Assembly (NCBI GenBank): GCA_008360975.2
Contig: VLJF02000046.1
Location: forward strand, 3,038,001 to 3,102,000
Length of the DNA: 64,000 nt
DNA from: Lichenostomus cassidix
Taxonomy: Eukaryota > Chordata > Aves > Passeriformes > Meliphagidae
Direction: 5' to 3'
Part shown: positions 1 to 10,439 of the stretch, in pieces
Position numbering within the stretch: the stretch's first letter is position 1
How the letters are laid out: each line of letters opens with the position of its first letter
Made by a program: the position numbers and the translations under genes
Notes under the pieces: model-generated
The model's input: only the letters and a program-made list of their open reading frames with translations
What the model was told of the DNA's origin: nothing
The model's database searches: none

Positions 1-262
1 AGAGTGTCACAGTGGTCTCTATGATTCCATGAGGCTCTGTAGTGTCACAATGGCCCCTTGGTTCCTTGGGCCCCAAAGTGTCACAATGGCACCTTGGATC
101 CAGGAGGTCTTGCAGGGCAGTAATTGTCTCCTTGGTTCTGTAGTGTCACAATGGACTTCTTGGTTCCATGGAGCACCACAGTGTCACAATGGGTCCTTGG
201 TTCCGTTTTATCCCACAGTGTCACAATGGCCTCTTGCTTCCCTGGGGCCCTGCAGTGTCACA
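1..262 (+). repeat. ~38-bp satellite array, part 1
   Basis: Degenerate tandem units of about 36-39 bp, each with a core like TGTCACAATGG followed by CCTTGGTTCCATGAGG. The array runs off the left edge and stops where the 3' end of a minus-strand CR1 begins. The same family recurs at about 3.6, 8.9, 29.2, 35.7 and 62.8 kb. ORFs crossing it are repeat translation only. Confidence 0.85.
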
Positions 263-2255
263 ATCATCACAGAATCAACCAGGTTGGAGAAGACCTTGGA
301 GATCATCAAGTCCAACCTTTGACCCAACACCACCTTGTCACCCAGACCATGGCAGCAAGTGCCACATGCAGTCTTTCCTTAAACACCTCCAGGGACAGTG
401 ACTCCACCACCTCCCTGGGCAGTCCATTGCAATGCCCAATCACTCTTTCTGTGAAGAATTCTTGCCTAATGTCCAGCCTAAATCTTTCCAGGTGCAGCTA
501 AAATCTGTGTCCTCTTGTCTGTCCTCTGACTGTTGCCCAGGAGAAGAGCCCAACCCCCACCTGGCTGCAGCCTCCTGTCAGGGAGTTGTAGAGAGTGATG
601 AGGTCTGCCCTGAGCCTCCTCTTCTCCAGGATAAACAACTCCAGCTCCAAACTCAGCCACTCCTCACAGCACTTGTGTTCCAGACCCTTCCCCAGCCTTG
701 TCGCCCTTCTCTGGACACACTCCAGCCCCTCAATGTCCTTCCTAAACTGGGGGCCCAGAACTGGACACAGCACTCGAGGTGAGGCCTCACCAGTGCCGAG
801 TACAGGGGAAGAATCACTGCCCTGCTCCTGCTGGCCACACCATTCCTGATCCAGGCCAGGTGCCATTGGCCTCCTTGGCCACCTGGGCACACTGCTGGCT
901 CATGTCCAGCCTGCTGTCCATCAGTGCTCCCAGGTCCCTTTCTGCCTGGCCACTGTCCAGCCACTCTGACCCCAGCCTGTAGCACTGCAGCGGTTGTTGA
1001 GGCCAAAGTGCAGGACCTGGCACTTGGTCTTGTTAAACCTGACATTGTTGGATTTGGCCCCTGGATCCAGCCTGTCCAGGTCCCTCTGCAGAGCCGTCCT
1101 GCCCTCCAGCAGATCCACACTCACACCCAACTGAGTGTCATCTGCAAATCTGCTGATGCTGGACTCAATCCCTTCATCCAGATCACCACTGAAGATACTG
1201 AAATCCACTCCGGCTGGTCTGATCCCTCAGCCATCCTGTAGGTGCTCTGTGATGGCACTCAAGGTGATCTGTTCCATTACCTTGCCAGGCACTTAGGTCA
1301 GGCTGACAGGCCTGGAGTTCCCCAGATCCTCCTTCCAGCCCTTCTTGTGGATGAGGTCACATTGGCACCTCCAGTCCTCTGGGAGCTCCCTGGTGAGGCA
1401 GGACTGATGATAAATGATGGAGAGCAGCTTGGTGAGCTCATCCTCCAGCTCCCTCATCCCCCTAGGATGGATCCCATCTGGTCCCACAGACCTGTGAGCA
1501 TCTAAGTGGCTCAGCAGGTCCCCAGCTGCTTCCTCCTGGATTTCAGGAGGTCCATTCTCCTCCTTGTCCCCATCTCCCAGCTCAGGGGACCAACTGTCGT
1601 GAGAATGACCTATCTTATCGGTGAAAACTGAGGCAAAGAAAGTGTTAAATACCTCAGCCTTTTCCTAATCTTTGGTAACTCTATCCCGCCCAATAATGAG
1701 TGAAATTTGTCCTTTCCCCTCTTGCCATTGATGTATTTGTAAAAGCATTTCTATTATCCTGTACAGAAGTGGCCAGGTTAAGTCCTAATTCAGCTTTCAC
1801 CTCTCTAATTTTCTTTCTGTGTGACCTAACAACATCCTTAAGCATTTCCAGAGCAGTCTGAAACCTCTTTTTTCCCTTAGTTCCTGCAAAAGCTCAGCCA
1901 GGCCAGTCGTGTTCCTTGCTGGCTCATCTTTTGGCACACTGGGACAGGCTGCTCCTGCGCCTTCAGGATTTCTTTCTTGGAATTATGTCCATCCTTCCAG
2001 GACCACTTTGTTTTTAAGGGCTGTTTCCTTTAAAAGAAATCAGTATCTGATTCAGTTCTCCTCAAAGCAGCATCCTGAATAGGCCAAGGTCTGCCCTGTG
2101 GAAGTCCAGTGGAGCAGTTTTGTTGATGCCTCCTCTTTCACAGAATATTAAAAATCTCAATTATTTCATTGTCCCTGTGCCCCAGGCAGCCTCTGACCAC
2201 CACATCTCCCCCCAGCCCTTCTCTGTTTGTGAACAGCAGGAGACAGAGTTTGCCT
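263..2255 (-). mobile_element. CR1 LINE, internally deleted
   Basis: Read on the minus strand this is CR1 ORF2. The end of the endonuclease region lies near 2,250-2,140, the 5' part of the reverse transcriptase near 1,490-1,240, the FADDT-type RT motif near 1,150, and the usual CR1 3' end near 270 with GATTCTGTGATGATT. Between about 1,240 and 1,200 the reading jumps from early RT to a point just before the FADDT motif, so the central RT block is missing. In-frame stops and frameshifts make it inactive. The second copy at 26.5-29.2 kb carries the same junction. Confidence 0.85.
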
Positions 2256-2439
2256 TGGGAGTGGGAAGAGAAGTAAACCTCCCCCAAGTACAGCATGGAA
2301 GGTTCAGACTGGAGGTGAGCAAAAAGAAAAGTCACTCCAAGGGGAGAATTTTGGTACACAAGGTCTCCCAGCGTGAGACCTCCAGAGGCAGGAGGCCCCA
2401 GTGCCTCAGGACAAGGTGTCTCCTCTCAGCCCTTGGTCC

Positions 2440-2900
2440 CAAAGTAGAGGGAATCAATTCTACAATCAAATTGAAATTGGGTAAAATATGTCAGGAAACC
2501 TCCTTCACCTGGTCAAGCCTTACCTGTGGCTCTACTTCAAAGCAGATTTCAGCTGTGGGACATCAGCAAAATCAGCCCCTATGAGCTGCTCTGTGGTCAA
2601 CCCTACCAAGTGCCACATTGCAGGAAATACACACATGTAAATGGAGGGGTTGATTTGAATAATTCCCTCATTTCTCTTAGTAAAACCTTTCAGGATTTGC
2701 ACCAAGCAGTGGAGATCTCCAGACTGATGGGATTGGACACACCAGGACAGGAGTTCCAACCAGGAGATTGGGTCTGCTTGGAAGGCTGAGAAACTGCTCT
2801 GCTCCAGCCAAAGGGGAAGGGACCTTTCCAAGTGCTATTGACATTTTTTTACAATGCACAGCTCAAGATGGCATCTCCTGGGGATTTGAAGAAATCTGGA
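2440..2900 (+). pseudogene. Class I (gammaretrovirus-like) ERV integrase remnant
   Basis: The translation resembles the C-terminal half of a class I ERV integrase: a KVEG stretch that fits the catalytic glutamate region, then an SPYELLCGQPYQ motif near 2,570-2,610 and an FQPGDWVCLEG motif near 2,755-2,787. The frame changes at least twice (near 2,520 and after 2,787) and stops follow. No env is recognisable before the LTR that starts near 3,091, so this looks like the 3' part of a decayed provirus. It encodes nothing functional. Confidence 0.7.
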
Positions 2901-3090
2901 CCAAAATTAACTCAAGGTTATGCAGCTGGACTTGGATAAAATATCTGTTTAAAAAGATCACCATAATAATTTCTTTATGGTTTTAGCTTGCATCAAGATT
3001 CAGTGTTGTAGCTGTTGTAATGCCATGTGCTATAAAATGAAATAGAGCTATTGAGAGATCAGTTCCCATAAGGAACTGAGTGTCAAGCAA

Positions 3091-3578
3091 AGGAGGGACT
3101 TGATAAGGACAGTAGAACAGAACAGCACAGCCTTGGAGAAATAGATAAAGGATGTAACTGAGGCAAAACAGAAGTCTCACAAAACACAAGCAGGATTCCA
3201 GCTCAGCTCTGCAAAGCTGACAAAGCAGAAGTTCTGCATGACAACAATATTGCCCTTACTCAAAATCAGGGGTCAAGAAACAGGCAGCTGAAAAGGACGA
3301 TGGATGTTGATGGCAGACCCCAAAGAACCATGCAAGGACTTGAGATAAAGGGTACACTTATGTAAAATAAAGTAATACATATCCATCAAGTAAGCTGGGA
3401 TAGCTCATGAATATGTAATCAGTGTGTGTGATAAAAACTCTGCTCACCCAACGCTCAGGGCACTCGAATGGAGGAAGGAATGGAGGAATGATCCTCTGAG
3501 TGCCCAGCACTGCAATAAAGAGTGGCTGCTTTCTAATACTCAAACTGTGTTAGAAAATTTCTATCTGGCTGATTTCAG
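3091..3578 (+). mobile_element. LTR, copy A (3' LTR of the decayed class I ERV)
   Basis: Copy A of an LTR also present at 8,431 and 62,296. It starts TGATAAGGACAGTAGAACAG where the others start TGTGACAAGGACAG, has a TATA-like GATAAAAAC near 3,430 and AATAAA near 3,513. A purine run (GCAAAGGAGGGA) lies directly upstream and fits a polypurine tract. The 3' border is approximate. The satellite begins immediately downstream, as it does for the other two copies. Confidence 0.7.
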
Positions 3579-3584
3579 TATCAA

Positions 3585-3950
3585 TTCAACAAGGCCCCAC
3601 AGTGTCACAATGGTCACCTTCATTCCATGGGGCCCTGCAGTGTCACACCAGCCCCTTGGTTATATGAGGTTCTGCAGTGTCACAACGAACCCTTGGGTCA
3701 ATGGGGCCCTGAAGTGTCACAATGGCCTGCTTGGCTCCACGAGCCCCATGGTGTCACCATGGTCCCTTGGTTCCAAAGAGCTCTGCAGTGTCTCAGCAGC
3801 CTCTTGGTTCCATGAGGACTCGCAATTCCACAATGGTCTCCTTGGTTCCATGATGCCCTGCAGTGTCACAATGATGTCCTTGGTTCCATGTGGCCCCATT
3901 GTGTCACAATGGTCCCTTGGTTCCATGACACCCCACAGTGTCACCCTAGG
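3585..3950 (+). repeat. ~38-bp satellite array, part 2
   Basis: About nine to ten degenerate units of the same satellite as at 1-262, in the same orientation. The array ends near 3,950, where unique-looking sequence starts. Confidence 0.85.
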
Positions 3951-4224
3951 ACAGGACACCAGGAGGGATTCATTCCTCACTCCCTGCAGCTCCCTGGCCC
4001 AGCTGCACCAACACCTTCTCCCAAGCCAGCGCTCCTGGGCACAGCCAGGGCTGTGCCACACTGCAGCTCCCTGCAAACCACAGCAGCAGCTTTGAGTCCC
4101 AAACCCAAGTCACAGACAGTTTGCCACTCTTTGTGTCTATATCTGACCAAGAAATGTCCCACTGTGGGCTGCCCCTTTCCTGCAGTCACTGCAATCCTGG
4201 GACCATACACGGAGCTCTGAGCGA

Positions 4225-4712
4225 GAGAAATGGCCAGCGCTGCACCTCTGCTCTGACTCGGGGATGGTGGCAAATGCTCTGTGGGGTGGCTGCAATCATG
4301 GAAAAAGGACAATTGGCAGTGCAGAGGGAAACCCATCTGGGCTGCTGGACTGGGGCAAAACATCACTGCCAGGGGAGAGCAGTTGGCTGTGAAAGTCCCT
4401 CCTGTGGATGCTCACGTAGCCAAGAGTTGGGCACTGAAGAGCATCACAGCAATGGACAGGGGGATGGGGCTGCCAGGATTAAAGTGTCTCAGGTGGGTCT
4501 GGAATGGCCACACAAGGCTGAGTTATTTCTGGCTCAGTGGGCCCAGGACAGCTCAGGTCATCAGGGAAGAGATGCAACTTCCAGATGGGCTTGTGACCGA
4601 GGGGTGGATTTACCCATGGACAGCATCTCCAGGTTATCCATGAGTGTGAAACGTGTGCTGAGATCAAGCAGGGCCAAGCAGGTAAAGCCCCTGTGGTGTG
4701 AGGGATGATGGT
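4225..4712 (+). pseudogene. ERV-L pol fragment (RNase H end to integrase start)
   Basis: This segment aligns by eye with 58,415-58,890 of the ERV-L provirus later in the window. It covers the last RNase H aspartate motif (VDAHV near 4,408) through the zinc-binding start of integrase (CETC-like near 4,650). At the serine after that motif the fragment reads tryptophan, where the 58-kb copy has a TGA, so the two copies decayed independently. It is frameshifted, and no LTR was identified next to it. Confidence 0.75.
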
Positions 4713-5814
4713 GGCAATATCAGTCTGGGCAGACACATGGTGTTTTTAGTGGGAGTAGTAAACTGGAGAACACCATTCCCAAACCACAACAGCCCTGTCA
4801 GAGCCAGCCCTGTCCCTGCACTGTCCCAGCTCTGCTGCCCCACAGCTGCTGCAGCAGGCAGGGCAGAGCCATGGGGGAGGGAAATGCACAGGGACTCCTC
4901 CTGGGAGGCACCTCTAGAGGTTTCCAGGCCAAGCCAAAGCCCAGTCAGTGCAGAAAGGGACACAAGGATGGGCTGTTTGTGTGCTCTGCCATGGCAGGAT
5001 GAGATGCAGAGACACCCAGACAATGTGGATCCCTGCAGGAGCTGATCTCACACAGCAGCTCCCAGGCCTCTGCTGCTGGCTGGTGGCTCTGGTTTGATGT
5101 TCCCTGGTGGTTACACCCAGCCCCACACACCCCAGTGCTGTGTGCACACACACCAGTCTCACCAGGGCCTGGGCCCCAAAGGACACAAGACCTGATGGTT
5201 TGTGGTTCCCACTGCAGTATGTGGCACTTGGAGTTCCCTGTGTACCCAGAGCAGAGAGAGCTCCCTTGTCCCAGAAAGTTCTTGGCAATGGAGGGATTCA
5301 GAAAACAGGACAGGCTGTGGGGATCAGTTGTAGGGCATGGGCAGGGATGGGCACTGACCATCACCTGTTTGCTCAGGATCAGCTCTTTCATCCCCTTTTC
5401 TCTCTGATTTCTCATGTTTGTTCTTTCACAACCCACCATGGCATCACCCTTTCCCTTCCTGTGTTCCTTTCCTAGACATCCCTTGGAGAATCTTGCACAT
5501 TCCCCAAATGCCCTTTCTGGATGCCCATCTTGAGTCTCAGACCTCAAGGCAGAAACCCCATTCTCAGCTGCGAGGTCACCCTGGGAGTTTCTGCCATTCT
5601 CCCACTTGGTGAGTCTTTCACAAAGAGATATTGGACCTTGCTTTCAGTTTCTTTACCTTTTGAGTTTTGAATGGCTCCTCCACAAGCATTCATGTCCCTG
5701 GTGTGGCAATTCTTTCCTTTTTATGGAAGTGTTGGGATTTAGGTCACATTAAATGCTGACATGGTGTGTGTAGGTATTTTCAGCTCTGGGGAGAAGGATT
5801 TGGGGATATAAGAA
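4713..5814. other. No recognisable gene
   Basis: Mixed-composition sequence with only short ORFs and no conserved domain I recognise. I see no tandem repeat or RNA gene in it. Confidence 0.5.
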
Positions 5815-6112
5815 TCAACGAATTGTAAAATGGTTTGCATTAGAAGAGACTTAAAAGAGTCTCTGGTCCAGCTCCCCTTGCAATAGCCAGGGATTCACTC
5901 GTTCAGGTTGCACAGAGCTCCTGACCTTTGACACTTCCAGGGATGTGCATTCCATTCAGTGGCAACCTGTGCCAGTCTTGCCACCCTCATTGTAAAATAT
6001 TTCATCTTTACATCCAATCTAAATCTACCCTTGTTCAGCATAAATATGGTTTGTCTTGTTCTGTCAATAAAACCCCTGGCAAAAAGTGTCTCTCTGCAAT
6101 TCCTGGACTGAG
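5815..6112 (-). mobile_element. CR1 LINE 3' end fragment
   Basis: On the minus strand the sequence matches the 3' end of a CR1 ORF2. A run reading KGRFRLDVKMKYFTMRVARL gives way to the CR1 tail, with the usual TCTTTTAAG and CCATTTTACA terminal stretch near 5,830-5,850. It is of a different subfamily from the two long CR1 copies. Truncated and inactive. Confidence 0.75.
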
Positions 6113-7455
6113 AGCATAACATTTTCATGGCTAAACCATGGGGAGGTCCAAGAGATGTCCCAGGAGAGGGTTTGGAGGTCTCGAATAAAGGACCACTATA
6201 TAGGGAATGAAGGCCCTGGGCTCAGTGGTTTGGAGACTGAAGAGAGAACAGGAGTAGCCTGAGAGGGCTTGAAGGGTGGATCCAGATATATGGGAATTTT
6301 TTTCATCGTTGAAATGAGCATGGAAAAGAAGTAATGCCAGCAAGGACAACTGGGTTGGTCCAGAGTGAACAGGTGGAAAACAGAATTTCCCTCCCAGGGC
6401 AGTGCTGTGGTGCAACACATCCCCCAGAAGGAGTCTGGGTCAGCCCAAGGCTCTGTGTGCCAAGGCAGAGGCAGGCAGGACGCAGAGCTGTCAGCAAAGG
6501 AAGGCACAGCGAGGTGGGGCAGCCGGGGGATGACGACAGCCTGCAGGGACAGAGGCACAGGGCATGGACAGCGTAGGACAGCCTGGGCTGGAGAGGGCAG
6601 AGGGATGTGCAGGAGCTGCAAGGCCCTGACAGAGCCAACTTGTGCAGCACTTTGGCCATGGCTGCTGTCCCTGGCCCTGAGGCCATGAGGAGGAGACAAG
6701 TGACCCTTGCAGCCCTGGGGCCTCATTGCCTCCTTGTCCCTGCCCAGCAGCCTGGCAGGGGCTGCCCCATGGTCCTGCCCTTGGCATTGCACATCCCCAC
6801 ATGCCAGTGCCCCGGGAAGAGCCCTGAGCACTGAGGGAGGGACAGGATCTGCCTTGCCAGGGGCTGGGGCTCAGGCCTTGGCCCTTTGCATTGCTGAAAC
6901 ACATCCAGGTTTGCTCAGCATCAGAGACACCTTTGCCTTGTTTGTCCCCAGCTGTCATCACTGCCTCCAGTGTTCTGCTCTACCTGGAACCTGGGGACAC
7001 TTTCTCAGTTGTGTCTCTTAGTGGGACACATTGAAACTTTGATATACTTGGAAGTCTGAATCTGACTTTGAGTTCTTGAGAAGTTTTTTGAACACTCTCT
7101 CAGGGACTGAGTCTCATGTAAACAACAGCAAAGTCCTGAGAGGCTCATTAAAGTCCTTGTGCTGTTGCTGTGCTGCTGAGCTGGGCTGGGCTGCTGGCAC
7201 AGAGGGAACTCCTGGCAACCAAGAAGAGCTTCAAAGAGGCAGCTCTGCTGAGGAGCAGTTTCTCTCCCAGCCCAGCAGGGCTGAGGGTGCTGCCTGCAGG
7301 TACCTGACAGGAGTGAAGCAGACAGAGGCTTAAAGCAACTGGAAGGACAATTCTGAGCTTATTCATGGAGAAATCTTCACAGCTTCTGACACAGTAAGTC
7401 TCTGGCTGCAGGCATCTTCTGAAGCTGACACATGACTCATGACACATGACTCATG
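6113..7455. other. No recognisable gene
   Basis: GC-rich sequence with overlapping ORFs on both strands, typical of GC-rich avian DNA and without recognised domains. A short CATGACTCATGACA direct repeat occupies about 7,431-7,462, just before the olfactory receptor relic. Confidence 0.5.
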
Positions 7456-7461
7456 ACACAT

Positions 7462-7867
7462 CCTCAAGCTCTCCTGCTCACACTCCTACCTCAGAGAACT
7501 TGGGCTTATTGTGGTTGGTGCCTGTTTGGTATTTGGTTGTTTTGTGTTCATAGTTTTCTCCTATGTGCAGATCTTCAGGGCTGTGCTGAGGATCCCCTCT
7601 GAGCAGGGATGGCACAAAGCCTTTTCCACATCCCTCCCTCACCTGGCTGTGGTCTCCCTGTTTGTCTTCACTGCCATTTTTGCCTACTTGAAGCCTCCCT
7701 CCATCTCCTCCCTATCCCTGGATCTGTCAGTGTCAGTTCTGTACTCACTGGTGCCTCCAACCCTGAACCCCCTAATCTACAGCCTGAGAAACCAGGAGCT
7801 CAGGAGTGCCCTGGGGAAAATGGTGACTGGAAAAAACCTATTTTTTCTGCATAGCATTCAAAATTAG
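7462..7867 (+). pseudogene. Olfactory receptor, OR14-like, 3' half only
   Basis: The reading frame carries the second half of a rhodopsin-type olfactory receptor. It begins around the second extracellular loop (a CSHSYLRELG-type stretch, in frame upstream of 7,511), then has TM5 with SYVQIF, the KAFSTSLPHL segment before TM6, and TM7 with LNPLIYSLRN followed by QELRSALGKM. The termination codon at 7,865-7,867 is in the normal place. TM1-TM4, the initiator and the DRY-type motif are absent upstream, where only a short direct repeat and unrelated sequence are found. The motif set fits the large OR14 family of birds. A truncated pseudogene is the simplest reading, since bird OR genes normally have a single coding exon. 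Confidence 0.85.
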
Positions 7868-7959
7868 AACTTGTCACAGGCCAAACCTGTCTTTTATGTT
7901 TTTTCTGGTTTGATTTTTTTGGGGATTTTCTTTTCTTTTCCTTGACTTTGTATAATACT

Positions 7960-8430
7960 TCTTACATTATATTCTGTAAGCCACAAGGAAAAGGAGAAAA
8001 AACTTATGCATCTGAAGAAAGGTGGCTCAACAGGGGAAAAAAACCAAACCCAACTTAAAAAATCCAAAGCAATACCCACCCAGAATAACAAAAAACCCCC
8101 ACACAAACAAACCAACCACAAAAAGCAAAAGCCACAAACAGAAAAGCAAATCCACAGGAAATGTCCTTTCAGCAGAAAATGTTTAACCACTTTGTGGCAG
8201 GAGAGGATTCTACATGTGTAGGTGCTGAAAACAAACATGTCTCAAAAAAGAAATTAATCCACTCCACCCCCTGCTTCTCTCAGTTTATTGCTGGTCATGG
8301 TGTGACATGGAATGGAACATCCCTTGGTTCAGTGCAGCCAAAGCTGTTCCATTCCTGTTCCCTCAGGAACACTTGCCCACCCCAAGCCCATTGGTGGGGG
8401 GTTGCAGACACACCTCGTTGCGGGGCTAGC
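7960..8430 (+). repeat. Segment repeated at 61,740-62,295, including A/C-rich tract
   Basis: It opens with AAGGAGAAAAAACTTATGCA, passes through an A/C-rich tract (8,030-8,155), and ends in a block containing GGTGTGACATGGAATGGAAC that resembles 3' sequence of avian LTR elements. The order and most of the sequence recur at 61.74-62.30 kb directly before LTR copy C, so this is the inner flank of the same element or an older duplication. Confidence 0.6.
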
Positions 8431-8915
8431 ACTGTGACAAGGACAGTAGAACAGAACAGCCCTGGAGAAATAGATGAAGGATGTAACTCAGACATACAGA
8501 AGTTACACAAAACGAAAGCAGCATGCCAGCTCAGCTCTGCAAGGCTGACAAAGCAGGAATTATTGAAAACAATGATATTACACTTGCTCAAAAGTGGGAG
8601 TTGAAGAACAGCCACCTAAAAAGGATACCGGATGTTGAAAACAGACCCCAAAGAACCATACAAGGACTTGTAATAAGGAGTGCAACTATGTCAAATAAAG
8701 GAAGTGGGAGAGCTAATCAATATGTAATCAGTGTGTGTGATAAAAACTCTGTTCACTCAATACTCACTGCACTTGAATGGAGTAATCCCTATTCAAGTAA
8801 TCCCCCATGTAATCCCCATGCTGTAATAAAGAATACCTGCTTTCAAATACTCAAAACTCTACTAAAAAGTTTCTATCCAGCAGATTTCACTATCAATGGT
8901 GTCCTTGACTAGAGT
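8431..8915 (+). mobile_element. LTR, copy B
   Basis: Starts TGTGACAAGGACAGTAGAAC and is collinear with LTR copies A and C. It has the GATAAAAAC TATA-like site near 8,739 and AATAAAG near 8,825. The final part contains a short direct duplication of TCCTTGACT. The satellite follows immediately. The border is approximate. Confidence 0.65.
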
Positions 8916-8924
8916 CCTTGACTC

Positions 8925-9920
8925 TAGTCACACAGTTTCACAATGGCTCCTTGGATTCATGAGGCCCTGCTGTATAACAATGGACCCTTGGTTCCATTAG
9001 GTTCCATACTGTCAAAATGGCCTCCTTGGTTCTGCACTGTCACAATGCTCTCCTTGGTTCCATGAGGCCTTGGTGTGTCACAATAGCCCCTTGGTTCCAC
9101 GAACATCCATAGTGTCACCATGGTCTCTTGGATCTGCGGTATTGCAAGGGACAATTGGTTACAAGCAGCCCCTCTGTGTCACAATGGACAATTGGTTCCA
9201 TGAGGCTTCACTGTATAAAAATGGACCTTTGGTTCCATGAGACTGCAGAGCTTCACAGTGGTCTCCTTGATTCTATAGGGCCCCACAATGTCACAATGGC
9301 CCCTTGGTTCCATGAGTTAGCATAGTATAACATGGTCACCTTGATTCCATGAGTTCTGTAGTATCACAATAGAAACCCTTATTCCATTAGGCCCCCGAGT
9401 TTCACAATGATCTCTTCGATTCCATGAGGCACCACAATGGACCCTTGGTTCCATGAGGTTCCCTAGTGTCCCAATGGCATGAGTTTCCTTAGCATTCACA
9501 ATGGTTCCATTAGGCCCTGCTTTGTTACCATGATCCCCTTTGTGAGGTCCCACTGTGTCAGAAGAGACAGTTTTTTCTATTAAGTTCCAATGTGTCACAA
9601 TGGTCTCCTTGGTTCCATGAGGCCCTGATGTGTCACAATGAATGTCTGGTTCCAGGAGGTTCCATAGTGTCACCATGGTTTTCTTGAATCTGCAGTGTAA
9701 CAACGGACGATTGGTTCTACGTGACCTTGCTGTGTGACAATGGTCATCTTGATTCCATGATTCCCCAGAGTGCCACAATGAAGCCTTGACTCAATGAGGT
9801 TCTGCACTGTCACAATTGTCTCCTTGATTCCATGAGCCCCTGCTGCATCTCAATGGCCCTTTGGTTCCATGAGGCCCCTCAGTGTCACAAGGGTCTCCTT
9901 GGATTCATGAGGAACACAAA
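8925..9920 (+). repeat. ~38-bp satellite array, part 3
   Basis: About 26 degenerate units of the TGTCACAATGG / CCTTGGTTCCATGAGG satellite in the same orientation as at 1 and 3,585. The units differ strongly from each other, so the array is old or was amplified from mixed units. Confidence 0.85.
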
Positions 9921-10439
9921 ACTTTGCATAAACATTGAGCAACACCTGCCTAACACCCTGGGAAACATCTGTTTGCATTCAAAAGCACAGTTAAAGCGGA
10001 GAATGGCACCAGCAACTTCCATCTGCAACAGAGATCCAGAGAAAGGACAGGGACAGAGAATTCACCTGAAACACTCAGAGAATTCTGCCTATAGAGATCA
10101 TTTCTGGTCACACTGTCCCTTGCAGAAAGGTGACATCATCAGAGGCAGCCTGTACTGAGCATGTGGTTCCTGAGCGGGTTTGTTGTGTAAGAAACCTGCT
10201 CAGGCTTTTCCATTCTTTCCTTACAAACAGGAGAACTTCTGCTGGGCTGTGTGCAGGCAGAGCCCTGAGGAGAGCAGGTGGGACGTGGAGCCACGGGCTG
10301 GGACAGCCAGCTGCAGAGCTCAGGGGACAAGTTTGTGATGCAGGGAATGGGGATGTGAGTGCAGGGTGGGCAATGTCAGCCATGGTGAGGTTGGGGTGAG
10401 GAGCAGGTTGTCCCAACAGGGTCAGCCTGCAAGGGACTC
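9921..10439. other. No recognisable gene
   Basis: Unique-looking sequence between the satellite and the next minisatellite. Short ORFs only. Confidence 0.4.

Noticed and set aside
8925..9920. CRISPR-like spaced repeats
   Set aside because: Units are continuous and degenerate with no unique spacers, and the DNA is clearly vertebrate.
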